Notes: generated by a model from the sequence alone, not told the origin. A DNA stretch of 64,000 nt from Corallococcus sp. AS-1-6 (GCF_020037015.1 NZ_JAIQDE010000004.1:62001-126000); one strand, 5' to 3'; positions 52,589 to 61,109 are shown, counted from the first letter of the stretch. A program made the numbers and translations.

Positions 52589-52797
52589 GGAGCGCGCTCC
52601 AGGCGGCGTTCAACCCGCGCCAGCGCGGCGTAGAGCAGGAGCCCGGCGACGTCGGCGCGCATGGCCGCGTCCATGTGCCCATCCGAAAGCAGCACGCTGC
52701 CCCAGCACAGGAGGCCCAGCGCGGCGACATCCAGGAGTCGCACCACCACGAGGACCTTCGGACGGAGTGCGTCCGCCAACGTCGAGTGAGTCACCAT
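52585..52797 (-). CDS. two-helix membrane protein, holin candidate (70 aa)
   Basis: Two hydrophobic segments (VVVRLLDVAALGLLCWGSVLL and ADVAGLLLYAALARV) and a charged end (ERRLERAP) give a class II holin-like layout. It heads the endolysin gene group on the minus strand. The late element GCCCCTTCC lies 8 nt before its ATG. Confidence 0.62.
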   Translation of the reverse strand: MVTHSTLADALRPKVLVVVRLLDVAALGLLCWGSVLLSDGHMDAAMRADVAGLLLYAALARVERRLERAP

Positions 52798-52805
52798 GCT
52801 GAAGG

Positions 52806-52814
52806 GGAAGGGGC
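52806..52814 (-). promoter_or_regulatory. late start-associated element (variant)
   Basis: Minus-strand GCCCCTTCC, 8 nt before the ATG at 52,797. Confidence 0.55.
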
Positions 52815-52887
52815 GGGGCGGCATCAGCCGTGCACCACGCGCGCGTGTGGTGCACCCCGCGCCACGTTCCACGCGAGGCCCTCCCGA

Positions 52888-53203
52888 GTGAAGCCCTACT
52901 TCCAGTCCGACACCATCACCCTGGTCCACGGCGACTGCCGAGACCTGCTGCCCGGACTCCCGTCCGAATCCGTGGACGTCCTGCTCACCGACCCGCCCTA
53001 CGGCATGGCCTACGAGGCCAAGGGCCGGAGCGGCGCCGCTATCCGCGCGGACGGCTCCCGCCAGGGCATGCGCGTCTTCCGCCAGGCGCTCACCGCGGCC
53101 GGCCCCGCGCTGAAGGCGGATCTGCACGCGTTCGTCTTCTGTCATTGGCAGAGCTGGCCGGACTTCTTCGACGCGGCGTCCTCGCACCTGCGTGCGCGCA
53201 CGA
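52888..53203 (+). pseudogene. truncated DNA methyltransferase
   Basis: From GTG 52,888 the frame reads MKPYFQSDTITLVHGDCRDL, LTDPPYGMAYEAKG (motif IV) and HAFVFCHWQSWPDFFDAA-SSHLRA, the N-terminal third of a phage N6/N4 methyltransferase. After about 53,200 the similarity stops and the frame runs antisense through minus-strand genes. The motif I half (FxGSGT) is absent. It is on the plus strand inside a minus-strand cassette, so it is a decayed insertion. Confidence 0.65.
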
Positions 53204-53239
53204 GAGACAGGCGGATCCGGAATGCGTCAAGGATGCCCA

Positions 53240-53458
53240 TCACAGCCCCAGTTCCTTGCGCCATCCGGGCACGTGCACGTCCAACTCCGTCGGTCCGAAG
53301 CCACCGCGCTCGGCGAGCCGCTCCAGAGACTGGCTGGTGCCGTAACGCCGCGAGTAGTTGGCGTAGGCGCGCTCGGCCAGATTCCACGCGATGGTCCTGG
53401 GTATCCCGTTGTCGAGGTCCTTCTGAATCACGAGCAGCGGGAAGCGGCGCTCGTTCAT
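53240..53458 (-). CDS. hypothetical prophage protein (72 aa)
   Basis: The ATG at 53,458 overlaps the previous stop (ATGA). MNERRFPLLVIQKDLDNGIP, WNLAERAYANYSRRYGTSQSLERLAERGGF and ELDVHVPGWRKELGL suggest a small alpha/beta protein. No family was recognised. Its end lies about 40 bp from the break in the methyltransferase remnant. Confidence 0.6.
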   Translation of the reverse strand: MNERRFPLLVIQKDLDNGIPRTIAWNLAERAYANYSRRYGTSQSLERLAERGGFGPTELDVHVPGWRKELGL

Positions 53459-53898
53459 CGCGCGGCCTCCGCCTCGCGGCCGTCCGCATCCCATCCGTAC
53501 CAACCGAGGTGGAGGCGGCCGATGCCTTCCTGTTTGCGCTCCGGCTCCACGTGGTCGTTGAACAGCAGCCCATCCAGGAAGGAGGCCACGGGGTACAGCG
53601 CGCCCACCTCACGCCCCTCCTGGTCCGTCAGTGTCATCCGCCCGCGAGGCTGGGCGCTGCGCACGACCACGTCAGGGTGCCGCGTGCAGTGCAGTTCGAA
53701 GGCGCGGTGCTCGTCTCGCTCGGTCAGGGCGCCATCGACCAGGACATGGCGGAGGAGGATGCCGTCGCGGGGATGGGCGACGGCGACCCGGTCAATCTCC
53801 CGGCCCTCGGCATCAAGGACCCGGGCAAGGATGCAAGAGCAGCCGCACGGAAGCGGGGTGCCCACGCTGGCGTAGTAGGTCGCGAACTGGTCGATCAT
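53455..53898 (-). CDS. hypothetical prophage protein (147 aa)
   Basis: The product MIDQFATYYASVGTPLPCGCSC contains a CGCSC cluster, then beta-rich sequence (ARVLDAEGREIDRVAVAHP, FELHCTRHPDVVVRSAQPRG) and an aromatic end (GIGRLHLGWYGWDADG). The late element lies 7 nt before the ATG. No family was recognised; the Cys cluster and HxxCxxH may bind metal. Confidence 0.6.
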   Translation of the reverse strand: MIDQFATYYASVGTPLPCGCSCILARVLDAEGREIDRVAVAHPRDGILLRHVLVDGALTERDEHRAFELHCTRHPDVVVRSAQPRGRMTLTDQEGREVGALYPVASFLDGLLFNDHVEPERKQEGIGRLHLGWYGWDADGREAEAAR

Positions 53899-53905
53899 GC
53901 CCGGG

Positions 53906-53914
53906 AGAAGGGGC
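53906..53914 (-). promoter_or_regulatory. late start-associated element
   Basis: Minus-strand GCCCCTTCT, 7 nt before the ATG at 53,898; the intervening bases end CCGGGC-ATG. Confidence 0.6.
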
Positions 53915-53949
53915 GCCGGACTCAGGTGGGGGGGGGAAGTGGCGCTCGC

Positions 53950-54378
53950 TCATCGCCGTCCCCCAAGGGCCTGCTGCATGGCCAGGAAGGCGGCAGCTCC
54001 GTACTCGTCCGCGCGCAACTCCTCGCGCCAGTCGTTGCGGAGGGAGCGCAGCGGGCGACCGGAGATGTGCCCCACTTCGTGGCCCAGGACGTAGGCGACG
54101 CGCAGACGGTCCGCCCGAGCGCTCGCCCACCAATGCACGACCGGCGTCTTCTTCTCCGTCTCCACGAAGGCCCAGCCGCCCATCTCGCGGATGCTGGCGA
54201 GCATCGCCGGCCACTCCGCGATGTCGTCCGGCTTCGCGCCCATGGGGCCGAAGAAGGCCCGGCCCAAGCACTGCGGCGTGCGATGCCGCACGAAGCGCAC
54301 GCGCGGAAGGCCGCGCTTCAGTCCGCCGATGATGAGCGCGCTGGCCGGGCCAGGCTTCCGTCTCGTCCCGCTGGTCAT
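53950..54378 (-). CDS. ImmA/IrrE-like metallopeptidase
   Basis: The ATG at 54,378 gives 142 residues with HEVGH (100-104) in AYVLGHEVGHISG and downstream acidic ELRADEYGA (about 120-128). This is the zinc-peptidase arrangement of ImmA/IrrE proteins. Relatives cleave phage or ICE repressors. No repressor gene is adjacent on this strand; the XRE protein at 49,281 is the nearest candidate partner. It heads the minus-strand cassette and carries the late element 7 nt before its start. Confidence 0.72.
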   Translation of the reverse strand: MTSGTRRKPGPASALIIGGLKRGLPRVRFVRHRTPQCLGRAFFGPMGAKPDDIAEWPAMLASIREMGGWAFVETEKKTPVVHWWASARADRLRVAYVLGHEVGHISGRPLRSLRNDWREELRADEYGAAAFLAMQQALGGRR

Positions 54379-54385
54379 GCCCGCG

Positions 54386-54394
54386 AGAAGGGGT
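54386..54394 (-). promoter_or_regulatory. late start-associated element (ACCCCTTCT)
   Basis: Minus strand, 7 nt before the ATG at 54,378; followed by CGCGGGC-ATG. Confidence 0.55.
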
Positions 54395-54706
54395 GGCGTT
54401 GGCACGCGTCGTGGCGGGCAACGGCCGTGCCACGGGACCATGTAGGATAAGGGGTGATTACAGTCCCATTGAACAGGGCGAGCCGCCCCCTGGGGTGGGA
54501 AACCCACATGTGCGCCTAAAAATTGGATTGCTCGGCGCGCTGCAATCTTGCGATGCGAATTCCTCGCGGTTTTTCCGAGGGGAACTGACAGACGACCCCC
54601 CATTTTTTGGGGCCCTGCGCGTTCCTGGCGGCCCGCAGGCGTGTTCGGCGCCTTCGCACGTGGCCGCGTCCGGCCCGAAGTCCGCGTGCGCTGGTGGCCC
54701 GCTGGC

Positions 54707-54715
54707 GCCCCTTCT
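54707..54715 (+). promoter_or_regulatory. late start-associated element
   Basis: GCCCCTTCT, 7 nt before the ATG at 54,723. Confidence 0.6.
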
Positions 54716-54722
54716 GGCGAGC

Positions 54723-55286
54723 ATGACCACTCTCGACCAGCAGCGACGCCTCCAGCAGCTTGCCGACGACCTTCGCGGATGCGACCTCGTCGTCTACCCG
54801 GTGACCGGCCCCGGCTTCGCCGGCCTGGCGCTGGCGGCGCGCGACGGTTCAGGCCGCACTGCGACTCTGAGCTTCGACGACGCCCTCCGGGCGCGGCTCG
54901 GACCGAGCCCGCGGGGACTCGTGATGGCCGCGCGCGCCGCCCTCGGTCTTCCCGCCAGCGCCGACCAGGCCGAGCCGTCCGACGTGGACCGCAAGGTGGG
55001 CGGCTTCCACATCGAGGTGAGCGCTGACATCTCCAACGCCGCCGCCGAGATCAAGGCGCTCGATGCCCAGATCCAGGAGACGGCGGACGCCATGGCCAAG
55101 GTCTCGTCCGGCCCCGTCGCCCCGTCCGACCTCACGGGACTCATCAACGCGTCGGCGGCTGCCTTCCGTGCATTGTTGGTCCGGGACAACTCGGGCCGTT
55201 ACGTGGACGAGAATGTGATGAACCAGGTGGCCGACGACGTCGCCGCCATGGTGGCCTACGCGCGCGCCATCGCCTGCCGCGAGTAG
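54723..55286 (+). CDS. hypothetical protein, first gene of the structural operon (187 aa)
   Basis: The first half reads TTLDQQRRLQQLADDLRGCD, VVYPVTGPGFAGLALAARDG and DDALRARLGPSPRGLVMAARAALG. The second half is helical (SADISNAAAEIKALDAQIQETADAMAKV) and ends near ENVMNQVADDVAAMVAYARAI. It has no signal peptide. Its place directly before the terminase genes suggests a packaging or regulatory accessory protein; no family was recognised. Confidence 0.65.
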   Translation: MTTLDQQRRLQQLADDLRGCDLVVYPVTGPGFAGLALAARDGSGRTATLSFDDALRARLGPSPRGLVMAARAALGLPASADQAEPSDVDRKVGGFHIEVSADISNAAAEIKALDAQIQETADAMAKVSSGPVAPSDLTGLINASAAAFRALLVRDNSGRYVDENVMNQVADDVAAMVAYARAIACRE

Positions 55287-55288
55287 CC

Positions 55289-55297
55289 GCCCCTTCT
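55289..55297 (+). promoter_or_regulatory. late start-associated element
   Basis: GCCCCTTCT, 2 nt after the preceding TAG and 7 nt before the GTG at 55,305. Confidence 0.6.
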
Positions 55298-55304
55298 GGT
55301 GGGG

Positions 55305-55886
55305 GTGTCCCCCCCGCGCGGCTACAGCCCGAAGCCCCCCTCCGGCAGTCCGGCCGGAGGGAAGCGCGCGCAGAAGTACTCCGGGCCCGCCAGCACCCTC
55401 ACGTACAAGATTCAGACGGCCATCATCGCGGAACTGCGCCAGGGCGCTACGAAGCGCATGGCGGCCGCGCTCGCGGGCACCACCGAGGCGCGGATCCAGA
55501 ACTGGCTGCGCCGTGGGCGCGAGGCCATCGAGGGCGGCAAGCGCAGTCGCTACACCGAGTTCGTTGTGGAGGTGGAGCGCGCCCAGGCCGAGTTCCAGAA
55601 GAGCCGGGTGAAGGACGCGCTGGACGCCATCAGCGACAAGACGATGGACGGCCGCGGCGCCCGCTGGTTCCTGGCGGTGACCGCGCCCAAGGACTTCACC
55701 ATCCCGCGCGAAGCCACGGCGCCCACGAGCGCCGGGTTCGGGCCCGTCTTCGAGTTCGTCACCCCGGACGAGGCGCGCGCGAAGCTGGACGAGAAGCTCG
55801 CCACCTTCATCGCGCAGCACCTGAAGGCCGAGTCGCTGAAGGATGCGCCGCCAGAGCCCCCGTCCGAGGACGGCGATGGGGACTGA
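55305..55886 (+). CDS. terminase small subunit
   Basis: I chose the GTG at 55,305 over 55,299 because it restores the 7-nt spacing from the late element. The 193-residue protein has an N-terminal helix-turn-helix (IQTAIIAELRQGATKRMAAALAGTTEARIQNWLRRGREA), an oligomerisation-like helix (FVVEVERAQAEFQKSRVKDALDAI) and an acidic end. It would bind the packaging site and stimulate the large subunit, whose gene overlaps it by 11 bp. Confidence 0.8.
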   Translation: MSPPRGYSPKPPSGSPAGGKRAQKYSGPASTLTYKIQTAIIAELRQGATKRMAAALAGTTEARIQNWLRRGREAIEGGKRSRYTEFVVEVERAQAEFQKSRVKDALDAISDKTMDGRGARWFLAVTAPKDFTIPREATAPTSAGFGPVFEFVTPDEARAKLDEKLATFIAQHLKAESLKDAPPEPPSEDGDGD

Positions 55887-57396
55887 CGCGGGCGTTGCAC
55901 AGGCCGGAGAGTCACTGCTCGACGGCATCCCCGTCATCACAGCGGACACCCACGGCCACCACTCCGTCATCCAGCAGGCGGCGCTCGCGGTGTCGGCTTC
56001 GACGGGCATCGCCACGGGCTTCTCGGGCGCGCTGGGGCTCACCGCCCAGGACCTGCTGCTGCTCTACTACGAGCACTGCTACTGGCTGCGCCCGGTCCAG
56101 CGTCCGCCCGAAGTCTTCCGCACCTGGTTCTTCATGGGCGGGCGTGGCACCGGGAAGACGTACGCGGGCGCTGCCGCGGTCATCGACGAGGCCCGCGCGG
56201 ACCCCGAGGCGCGCATCCTCATCGTCGGGCCGACGTACAGCGAGATCGTGAAGAACCAGTTGGAGGGGACGAGCGGCGTCCTCACCATCTCCCCACCCTG
56301 GTTCTACCCGCGCCTTGAGAAGTCGCGCCGCCGCCTCGTCTGGCCCAACGGCGCGCAGGCCACGTGGCTGCCGGCGAAGAACGCGGACAAGTTCCGCGGG
56401 CACCAGTACACGTTCATCTGGGCGGACGAGCCGGTGGCGTGGAAGGGTGACGCTGTCGCCGTCTACAAGGAATGCCGCGCCGTCAACCGCCTCGTCAGCT
56501 CGCGCATGCGCACGCGGGGCCTGTCGGCGCGCATGGTCATCACCACCACGCCCGCGCCGACGGTGCTCTTCCGGGAGATGCTCAGCGACCGGGATGGACT
56601 GGTGCTCGCGCGGAGCTCCACGCTGGAGAACATCGCGAACCTGGACCCAGCCTACGAGCGCTACGTCCGGCGCGTGATGCATCTGCCTGAGGGACGGCGC
56701 GAGTTCATGGGCGAGCTGTCCTTCGACCTCGACCCGGCGCTGTACCGGGGCGTCAGGTGGAACGACTCGCGCGTGAAGCCGAAGGACGCGCCGAAGGAGT
56801 ACGACGCCATCATCGTCTCGGTGGACCCGGCCACCGGCGAGAAGAAGGGCGCGGACATGCACGGCATCATCGTGATTGGCATCCGCCTGGAGAAGGACGG
56901 GCTGGACCACGTCTACGTCCTGCAGGACGCGTCGCTGCGCACGCCGGAGCCGGAGGCCTGGGCCCGCGAGGCGGTGAAGTGCTTCAACGCCTGGGCGCCC
57001 GCCGCGAAGAAGCGCACCAACGGGAAGCCCAACGCGTGGGTGTTCGCGGAGAGCAACACGGGCGGCTCCATGGTGAAGAGCACCATCCGCACCGTGGAAA
57101 AGGTGAAGGTGCTCACCGAGCGTGCCATGCAATCGAAGGCCGAGCGCGCATCCCCCGTCTCCTCCTACGCGAAGGCGGGCCTCGTCCACATGGTGGGCAA
57201 GCACGACAAGTTGGAGGCGCAGCTCGCGAAGTTCACCGGTCAGGAGGGTGGGCACGCGCGAGATGACCGGGCGGACGCCTTCGCGTGGCCCATCTACAAG
57301 TACGTCATCCCGAAGCGCCGGAACGTGGGCGCGGCGGGCCGCGTGCGGGGCACGGAGGACGCGGTGTTTGAGGATGTGTCGGACAACGACGAGTAG
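55876..57396 (+). CDS. terminase large subunit
   Basis: The 506-residue protein has Walker A GRGTGKT (89-95), Walker B YTFIWADEP (about 178-186), a coupling motif VITTTPAP, and the RNase H-like nuclease with IIVSVDPATGEKKGADMHG, VFAESNTGGSM and DRADAFAWP as acidic sites. It packages DNA into proheads and cuts it. Start ATG 55,876 lies within the small-subunit gene. Confidence 0.93.
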   Translation: MGTDAGVAQAGESLLDGIPVITADTHGHHSVIQQAALAVSASTGIATGFSGALGLTAQDLLLLYYEHCYWLRPVQRPPEVFRTWFFMGGRGTGKTYAGAAAVIDEARADPEARILIVGPTYSEIVKNQLEGTSGVLTISPPWFYPRLEKSRRRLVWPNGAQATWLPAKNADKFRGHQYTFIWADEPVAWKGDAVAVYKECRAVNRLVSSRMRTRGLSARMVITTTPAPTVLFREMLSDRDGLVLARSSTLENIANLDPAYERYVRRVMHLPEGRREFMGELSFDLDPALYRGVRWNDSRVKPKDAPKEYDAIIVSVDPATGEKKGADMHGIIVIGIRLEKDGLDHVYVLQDASLRTPEPEAWAREAVKCFNAWAPAAKKRTNGKPNAWVFAESNTGGSMVKSTIRTVEKVKVLTERAMQSKAERASPVSSYAKAGLVHMVGKHDKLEAQLAKFTGQEGGHARDDRADAFAWPIYKYVIPKRRNVGAAGRVRGTEDAVFEDVSDNDE

Positions 57397-57402
57397 CGTC
57401 CC

Positions 57403-57411
57403 GCCCCTTCT
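57403..57411 (+). promoter_or_regulatory. late start-associated element
   Basis: GCCCCTTCT, 6 nt after the terminase stop and 8 nt before the portal ATG at 57,420. Confidence 0.6.
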
Positions 57412-57419
57412 GGTGGGGC

Positions 57420-58775
57420 ATGGCCTCCCTCTTCCGCCGCGCGCTCACGGCCCTGGGCTTCCTGCCCACCCGCCAGGGACCTCTTGTCCACGGCCTGCCC
57501 ATCTTCACGTTCGCCCCGCGGCGCGGCAGCCGGGAGGTGCTCGCCGCGTACCGGGAGAATGGCTGGCTGCGCGTCGTCGTCGACACCGTGGCGGACGCTG
57601 TGGCTACGCCCCGGTGGAAGGTCTACAAGCGCGTCGGCGGCGGGCTGGGCAAGTCCGGCGCGGACCCGCGCTGGCGCAGTCACCTCGCGGCCGAGCGTCG
57701 GAAGTCCCTGGCTGACGGGGTGCAGTCCGGCGCGCTGGTGGAGTTGCCCGCGCACGAACTGCTCAACATCCTGGAGGCGCCGCACCCCGAGCACCCCGGG
57801 CGCGAGCTGCTCAAGCTGATGCAGCTTCACCTGGACCTGGTGGGCGAGACCTTCCTCTGGCTTCGCCTGGGGATGGACGGGCGGCCGGTGGGCTGGGAAG
57901 TGGTGCCGCCCCACTGCGTCTACCAGACGCCTCAACCGGGCCGGCAGGAGTTCGTCCTCTCGTACAACCAGGCCCACGTGGCAGTTCCGGCCGCACACAT
58001 CATCTGGCTCAAGCACCTGGATCCCGAGAACCCCCACGGTCGCGGCGCCGGCCGGGGGCTCGCAGTCGGGGACCAGTTGGACACGATGGAGGCCATCGAC
58101 CGGAGCGCGAAGTCCGTCTTCGAGCGCGGCGGCGTGCCGCAGGCCATCGTCGGCTTGGACACCAAGAGCGGCGACGTCGACCAGGAGGAGAATGCGGAGG
58201 ACCTGGAGAAGCGCTTCAACGAAGCGCACCGCGGCCCGGACAACGCCGGGAAAATCTGGTTCGCCCCCGCCGGAGTGACGCTCGCCCAGGTGAGCGTGAA
58301 CTACCGCGAGTTGCAGGCGGAGGAGCTCGCGAAGGGCCAGCGTGCCTACGTCCGCCAGACGTACAACGTGCCGCCGGAGTTGGTGGGCGACCTCTCCAGT
58401 AGCAACCGCTCCACCTCTGAGGATGCCAAGTACCACCTGGCGGAGCACGCCGTGGTGCCGCGCCTGGAGTTCCTCCTGGCCTACTTCCAACTCCTCCTGG
58501 TGCCGCTCGTCGACCGGGACGCCATCCTTGACTACGAGGACCCGCGCCCCCAGCAGTGGGAGCGCGTCTTCCGCCTCATGACGACGCCCATCACTGAGGG
58601 CTTCTTCTGGAACGAGGTGCGCGTGATGGCCGGCTTCCAGCCGGACCCTGCGTTGGAGGGCGTCCGGGGCGCGCCACTCCCGGGCGCGGGCGGAGGGAAC
58701 AACGTGGCGAGCGCGGGCGCGAACGCGACGCCGGACGCACCGCGCGACCGGCGGGGTGAGGAGGGGCGCGTGTAG
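57420..58775 (+). CDS. portal protein (HK97-type)
   Basis: The 451-residue protein has MASLFRRALTALGFLP, REVLAAYRENGWLRVVVDTVADAVA, HELLNILEAPHPEHPGRELLKLMQLHLDLVGETFLWL and ENPHGRGAGRGLAVGDQLDTMEAIDRSAKSVFERGG, the sequence course of phage_portal proteins. The wing/stem part contains FNEAHRGPDNAGKIW and YNVPPELVGDLSSSNRSTSEDAKYHL. It forms the dodecameric ring through which DNA enters. Confidence 0.92.
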   Translation: MASLFRRALTALGFLPTRQGPLVHGLPIFTFAPRRGSREVLAAYRENGWLRVVVDTVADAVATPRWKVYKRVGGGLGKSGADPRWRSHLAAERRKSLADGVQSGALVELPAHELLNILEAPHPEHPGRELLKLMQLHLDLVGETFLWLRLGMDGRPVGWEVVPPHCVYQTPQPGRQEFVLSYNQAHVAVPAAHIIWLKHLDPENPHGRGAGRGLAVGDQLDTMEAIDRSAKSVFERGGVPQAIVGLDTKSGDVDQEENAEDLEKRFNEAHRGPDNAGKIWFAPAGVTLAQVSVNYRELQAEELAKGQRAYVRQTYNVPPELVGDLSSSNRSTSEDAKYHLAEHAVVPRLEFLLAYFQLLLVPLVDRDAILDYEDPRPQQWERVFRLMTTPITEGFFWNEVRVMAGFQPDPALEGVRGAPLPGAGGGNNVASAGANATPDAPRDRRGEEGRV

Positions 58776-58787
58776 CGGCGGCTGGCC

Positions 58788-58796
58788 GGCCCTTCT
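58788..58796 (+). promoter_or_regulatory. late start-associated element (GGCCCTTCT)
   Basis: It lies 8 nt before the ATG at 58,805; followed by CTCCGGAC-ATG. Confidence 0.55.
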
Positions 58797-58804
58797 CTCC
58801 GGAC

Positions 58805-59824
58805 ATGCGCACTCTCTCCATCCGCAGGAAGCTGCTCGACGGCTCTGCCCCCACCGCCACGGGGATGCAGGCGCCGGTGTTCCAGATCACGTCCACGAAG
58901 CTCGACCGGCACAGGGACCGAATCCTCGGCGTCAAGGCCGAAGCCCCCGAGTTCAAGCGGCCGCTCCTGTGGGCGCATGCCTCCTGGGAGCCCGCTCTCG
59001 GCAAGGCGCGGTGCTACCAGGAGGGCGGCGTCTGGGTGATGGAGCCGCAGTGCGACGGCATCGGGCAGCGCTCCCAGGAGGTCGAGGCCAAAATCAAGGC
59101 GGACACGCTCGACGCGTGCTCCATCGGCTTCATCCCCGTGGAGGGGCACGACCCGGTCCCGAATACCGAGGGGGGCTTTGACTATCCGCTCGTGCACCTG
59201 GTGGAGGTCTCCATCGTCAACGTGGGGGCGAACGAGGATGCCGTCCGCCTCCGCTCCATGCCGGGCCAGGCTGGCGCCACCGACCCTCTGATGGTGGTGG
59301 CGCTCAACGCCGTGGCGACGACGCAGGCGACGCTGGCCGCGGCGGTCATGAAGATGGCCGCCGCCAAGGACGCCAGCGAGGAAGCGCCGAACGAGGAGCC
59401 GGCCCCTGCCGAAGGGGAGGGGGCCGAGGGCGAGCCGACCGACGACGAGGAGTCCGAGGCGATGACCCCGAAGGACTTCGTCGCGGCACTCGTCGCCCAC
59501 GCCGAAGCCGGCCAGGCGCTGGCGGCTGCGTTCCTGGAGACGGAACCCGAGGACGAGGAACTCGTCGCCATGGCCGAGGGCCTGCGTGACGGGCTGCCCA
59601 CGGACATCGAGGCCGCGAAGGGCTGGCTCGCGCGCGCCGCTGAGACCGAGGAGCCGGAGGCTGCCGAGCCCGAGGACAAGCAGGACGAGCCGCTCCCGGA
59701 GGAGGAGGCGAAGGCGATGCGCCAACTCGTGCGCAAGGCGTACGGCTTCAGCGTTGCGTACGTCCGCGACCTCTCGCCCCGTCAGCTTCGCGAGTTCGCC
59801 GCGTTCGCGAAGCCCGCCGCGTAG
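58805..59824 (+). CDS. HK97-type prohead protease fused to an acidic scaffold
   Basis: The N-terminal about 150 residues follow U35/HK97 prohead proteases: PVFQITSTKLDRHRDRILGV, LLWAHASWEPALGKA (catalytic His), DACSIGFIPVEGHD (Ser) and LVHLVEVSIVNVGANEDAVRL. Residues about 160-300 are Ala/Glu-rich and helical (EEAPNEEPAPAEGEGAEGEP), a likely scaffold. The end is VAYVRDLSPRQLREFAAF. The product should direct shell assembly and then cleave itself and the capsid precursor. Confidence 0.85.
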   Translation: MRTLSIRRKLLDGSAPTATGMQAPVFQITSTKLDRHRDRILGVKAEAPEFKRPLLWAHASWEPALGKARCYQEGGVWVMEPQCDGIGQRSQEVEAKIKADTLDACSIGFIPVEGHDPVPNTEGGFDYPLVHLVEVSIVNVGANEDAVRLRSMPGQAGATDPLMVVALNAVATTQATLAAAVMKMAAAKDASEEAPNEEPAPAEGEGAEGEPTDDEESEAMTPKDFVAALVAHAEAGQALAAAFLETEPEDEELVAMAEGLRDGLPTDIEAAKGWLARAAETEEPEAAEPEDKQDEPLPEEEAKAMRQLVRKAYGFSVAYVRDLSPRQLREFAAFAKPAA

Positions 59825-59828
59825 TGCC

Positions 59829-59837
59829 GGCCCTTCT
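59829..59837 (+). promoter_or_regulatory. late start-associated element behind the protease gene (GGCCCTTCT)
   Basis: It lies 4 nt after the protease stop but 38 nt before the capsid ATG, which has its own CTGGAG site. Confidence 0.45.
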
Positions 59838-59875
59838 CTACCCCAACCCCTTTCGCTGTTCCTGGAGTCCTGACG

Positions 59876-61075
59876 ATGCGGACCACGAGCCCGACCCCGA
59901 AGCCCGCCACCACCCCGGCCACGCCTCCTCCCCTGCCCGAGCCGATGCAGCGCGCCGTCAACGCGGCCGTCGTCAAGGGCGTCGAGGAGGCGCTCGCGTC
60001 GCGCCCCAACCCCGCCCAGGGGCCCTTCACCAGCGGCGCGCGTGACCTGCAGATCGACCTCACGAAGGACGACCGGCGGGCGCGCCTCAACGCCGCGCTG
60101 GGTCTGAAGATGAAGCAGGCGTACCTCAAGCAGGCCCAGCACTTCGGACGCGGCAACGACGAGCAGTTCAAGGCGCTCGACGCCTTCCTCGTCCGCGTCA
60201 AGGCGTCCGGCCAGTTCGCCGGAGTCTTCGAATCGGGCGGGGCCTTCACGCGTGAGACGGTCACCTCCGAGCTCGTGGAACTGGCGCGGCCGAACTCCAT
60301 CCTCCTGGCCGCCGGCATCCGGACCATCTCCGGCTACGGCGCGCGCCTGACGATGGGCACCATCAACGAGGGCGTGAAGGTGTACTGGGTGGCCGAGGGC
60401 GAGCCGGGCACCCCCTCCACCGTGAAGGACGGGACGCTCGTGCTCACCGCCCACAAGCTGATGGCGCTCGCGCGCATCTCCAACGACCTGCTGCGGCTGT
60501 CCGCCATCGACGCGGCGGCCATCATCGGCGCGGACATGGCCGCTGCCATCGGCCTGGAAATCGACACCACCGGCTTCAAGGGCAAGGGGCCGAAGCGTCC
60601 GAACGGCATCCGGAACCAGATGGACCAGGCCGCGCGCACCGCCTCGGCCGGGACCACGGCGACCAACAAGGTCGCCGACACCGACGGGGTCATGGGCGCG
60701 GTCGCCAAGGCCTGCATCCCCGGTGGGCTCAAGGCGAACAAGGGCTTCTACTACTCGTCGACCGACACGTTCCTGTCGCTACGGCAGGCCCGCGACAACG
60801 CGGGCTGGCTCTTCCCGGACCTGCGTGTTGGGGAGAGCCCGACGCTCAACGGCTTCCCCTACTTCTACTCGGAGACGCTCGCGGACGATGGGGTGCTGGG
60901 CTTCGGTCTGGCCAACCAACTCATCCTGGGCGAGGCCCTCCCGCTGGAGACGACCATGGGGGAGAACGGCACCGACTTCTCCGCGGACATGGTGACGATG
61001 CGCGGCATCACCGAGGTGGACTTCCTGCTGCGCTACAGCAAGGCGTTCGCCGAGAAGACTGGCGTCGCGTACTGA
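59876..61075 (+). CDS. major capsid protein (HK97 fold)
   Basis: The 399-residue protein has a Pro/Thr-rich N-terminal arm, then a delta-domain-like helical region (to about residue 115) that protease may remove. The HK97 core follows: GAFTRETVTSELVELARPNSILLAAG, NEGVKVYWVAEGEPGTPS, SNDLLRLSAIDAAAIIGADMAAAIGLEID, GFPYFYSETLADDG, LGFGLANQLILGEAL, and the closing VDFLLRYSKAFAEKTGVAY. The ATG follows CTGGAGTCCTGACG, a good ribosome-binding site. Confidence 0.92.
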   Translation: MRTTSPTPKPATTPATPPPLPEPMQRAVNAAVVKGVEEALASRPNPAQGPFTSGARDLQIDLTKDDRRARLNAALGLKMKQAYLKQAQHFGRGNDEQFKALDAFLVRVKASGQFAGVFESGGAFTRETVTSELVELARPNSILLAAGIRTISGYGARLTMGTINEGVKVYWVAEGEPGTPSTVKDGTLVLTAHKLMALARISNDLLRLSAIDAAAIIGADMAAAIGLEIDTTGFKGKGPKRPNGIRNQMDQAARTASAGTTATNKVADTDGVMGAVAKACIPGGLKANKGFYYSSTDTFLSLRQARDNAGWLFPDLRVGESPTLNGFPYFYSETLADDGVLGFGLANQLILGEALPLETTMGENGTDFSADMVTMRGITEVDFLLRYSKAFAEKTGVAY

Positions 61076-61109
61076 GCGGCCACGCGCCGCAGAAAGAGGA
61101 CCGCAACCG

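Larger units (their letters stand above)
54379..54722. promoter_or_regulatory. divergent control region between lysis and structural gene groups
   Basis: This is the only AT-richer, gene-free stretch of the prophage seen. It holds oppositely oriented start-associated elements at both ends (54,386-54,394 minus, 54,707-54,715 plus). It also holds -35/-10-like pieces (ATTGAACAGG, GATAAGG, TAAAAATTGGATTG) and two hairpins: CCTCG-CGGTTTTT-CCGAGG (near 54,564-54,582) and CCCC-CATTTTTT-GGGG (near 54,597-54,613). It probably drives late transcription in both directions. Confidence 0.5.

Noticed and set aside
53204-54450. Continuation of the methyltransferase frame for another 400 codons
   Set aside because: After the break the frame is antisense to three minus-strand genes and no longer resembles a methyltransferase.
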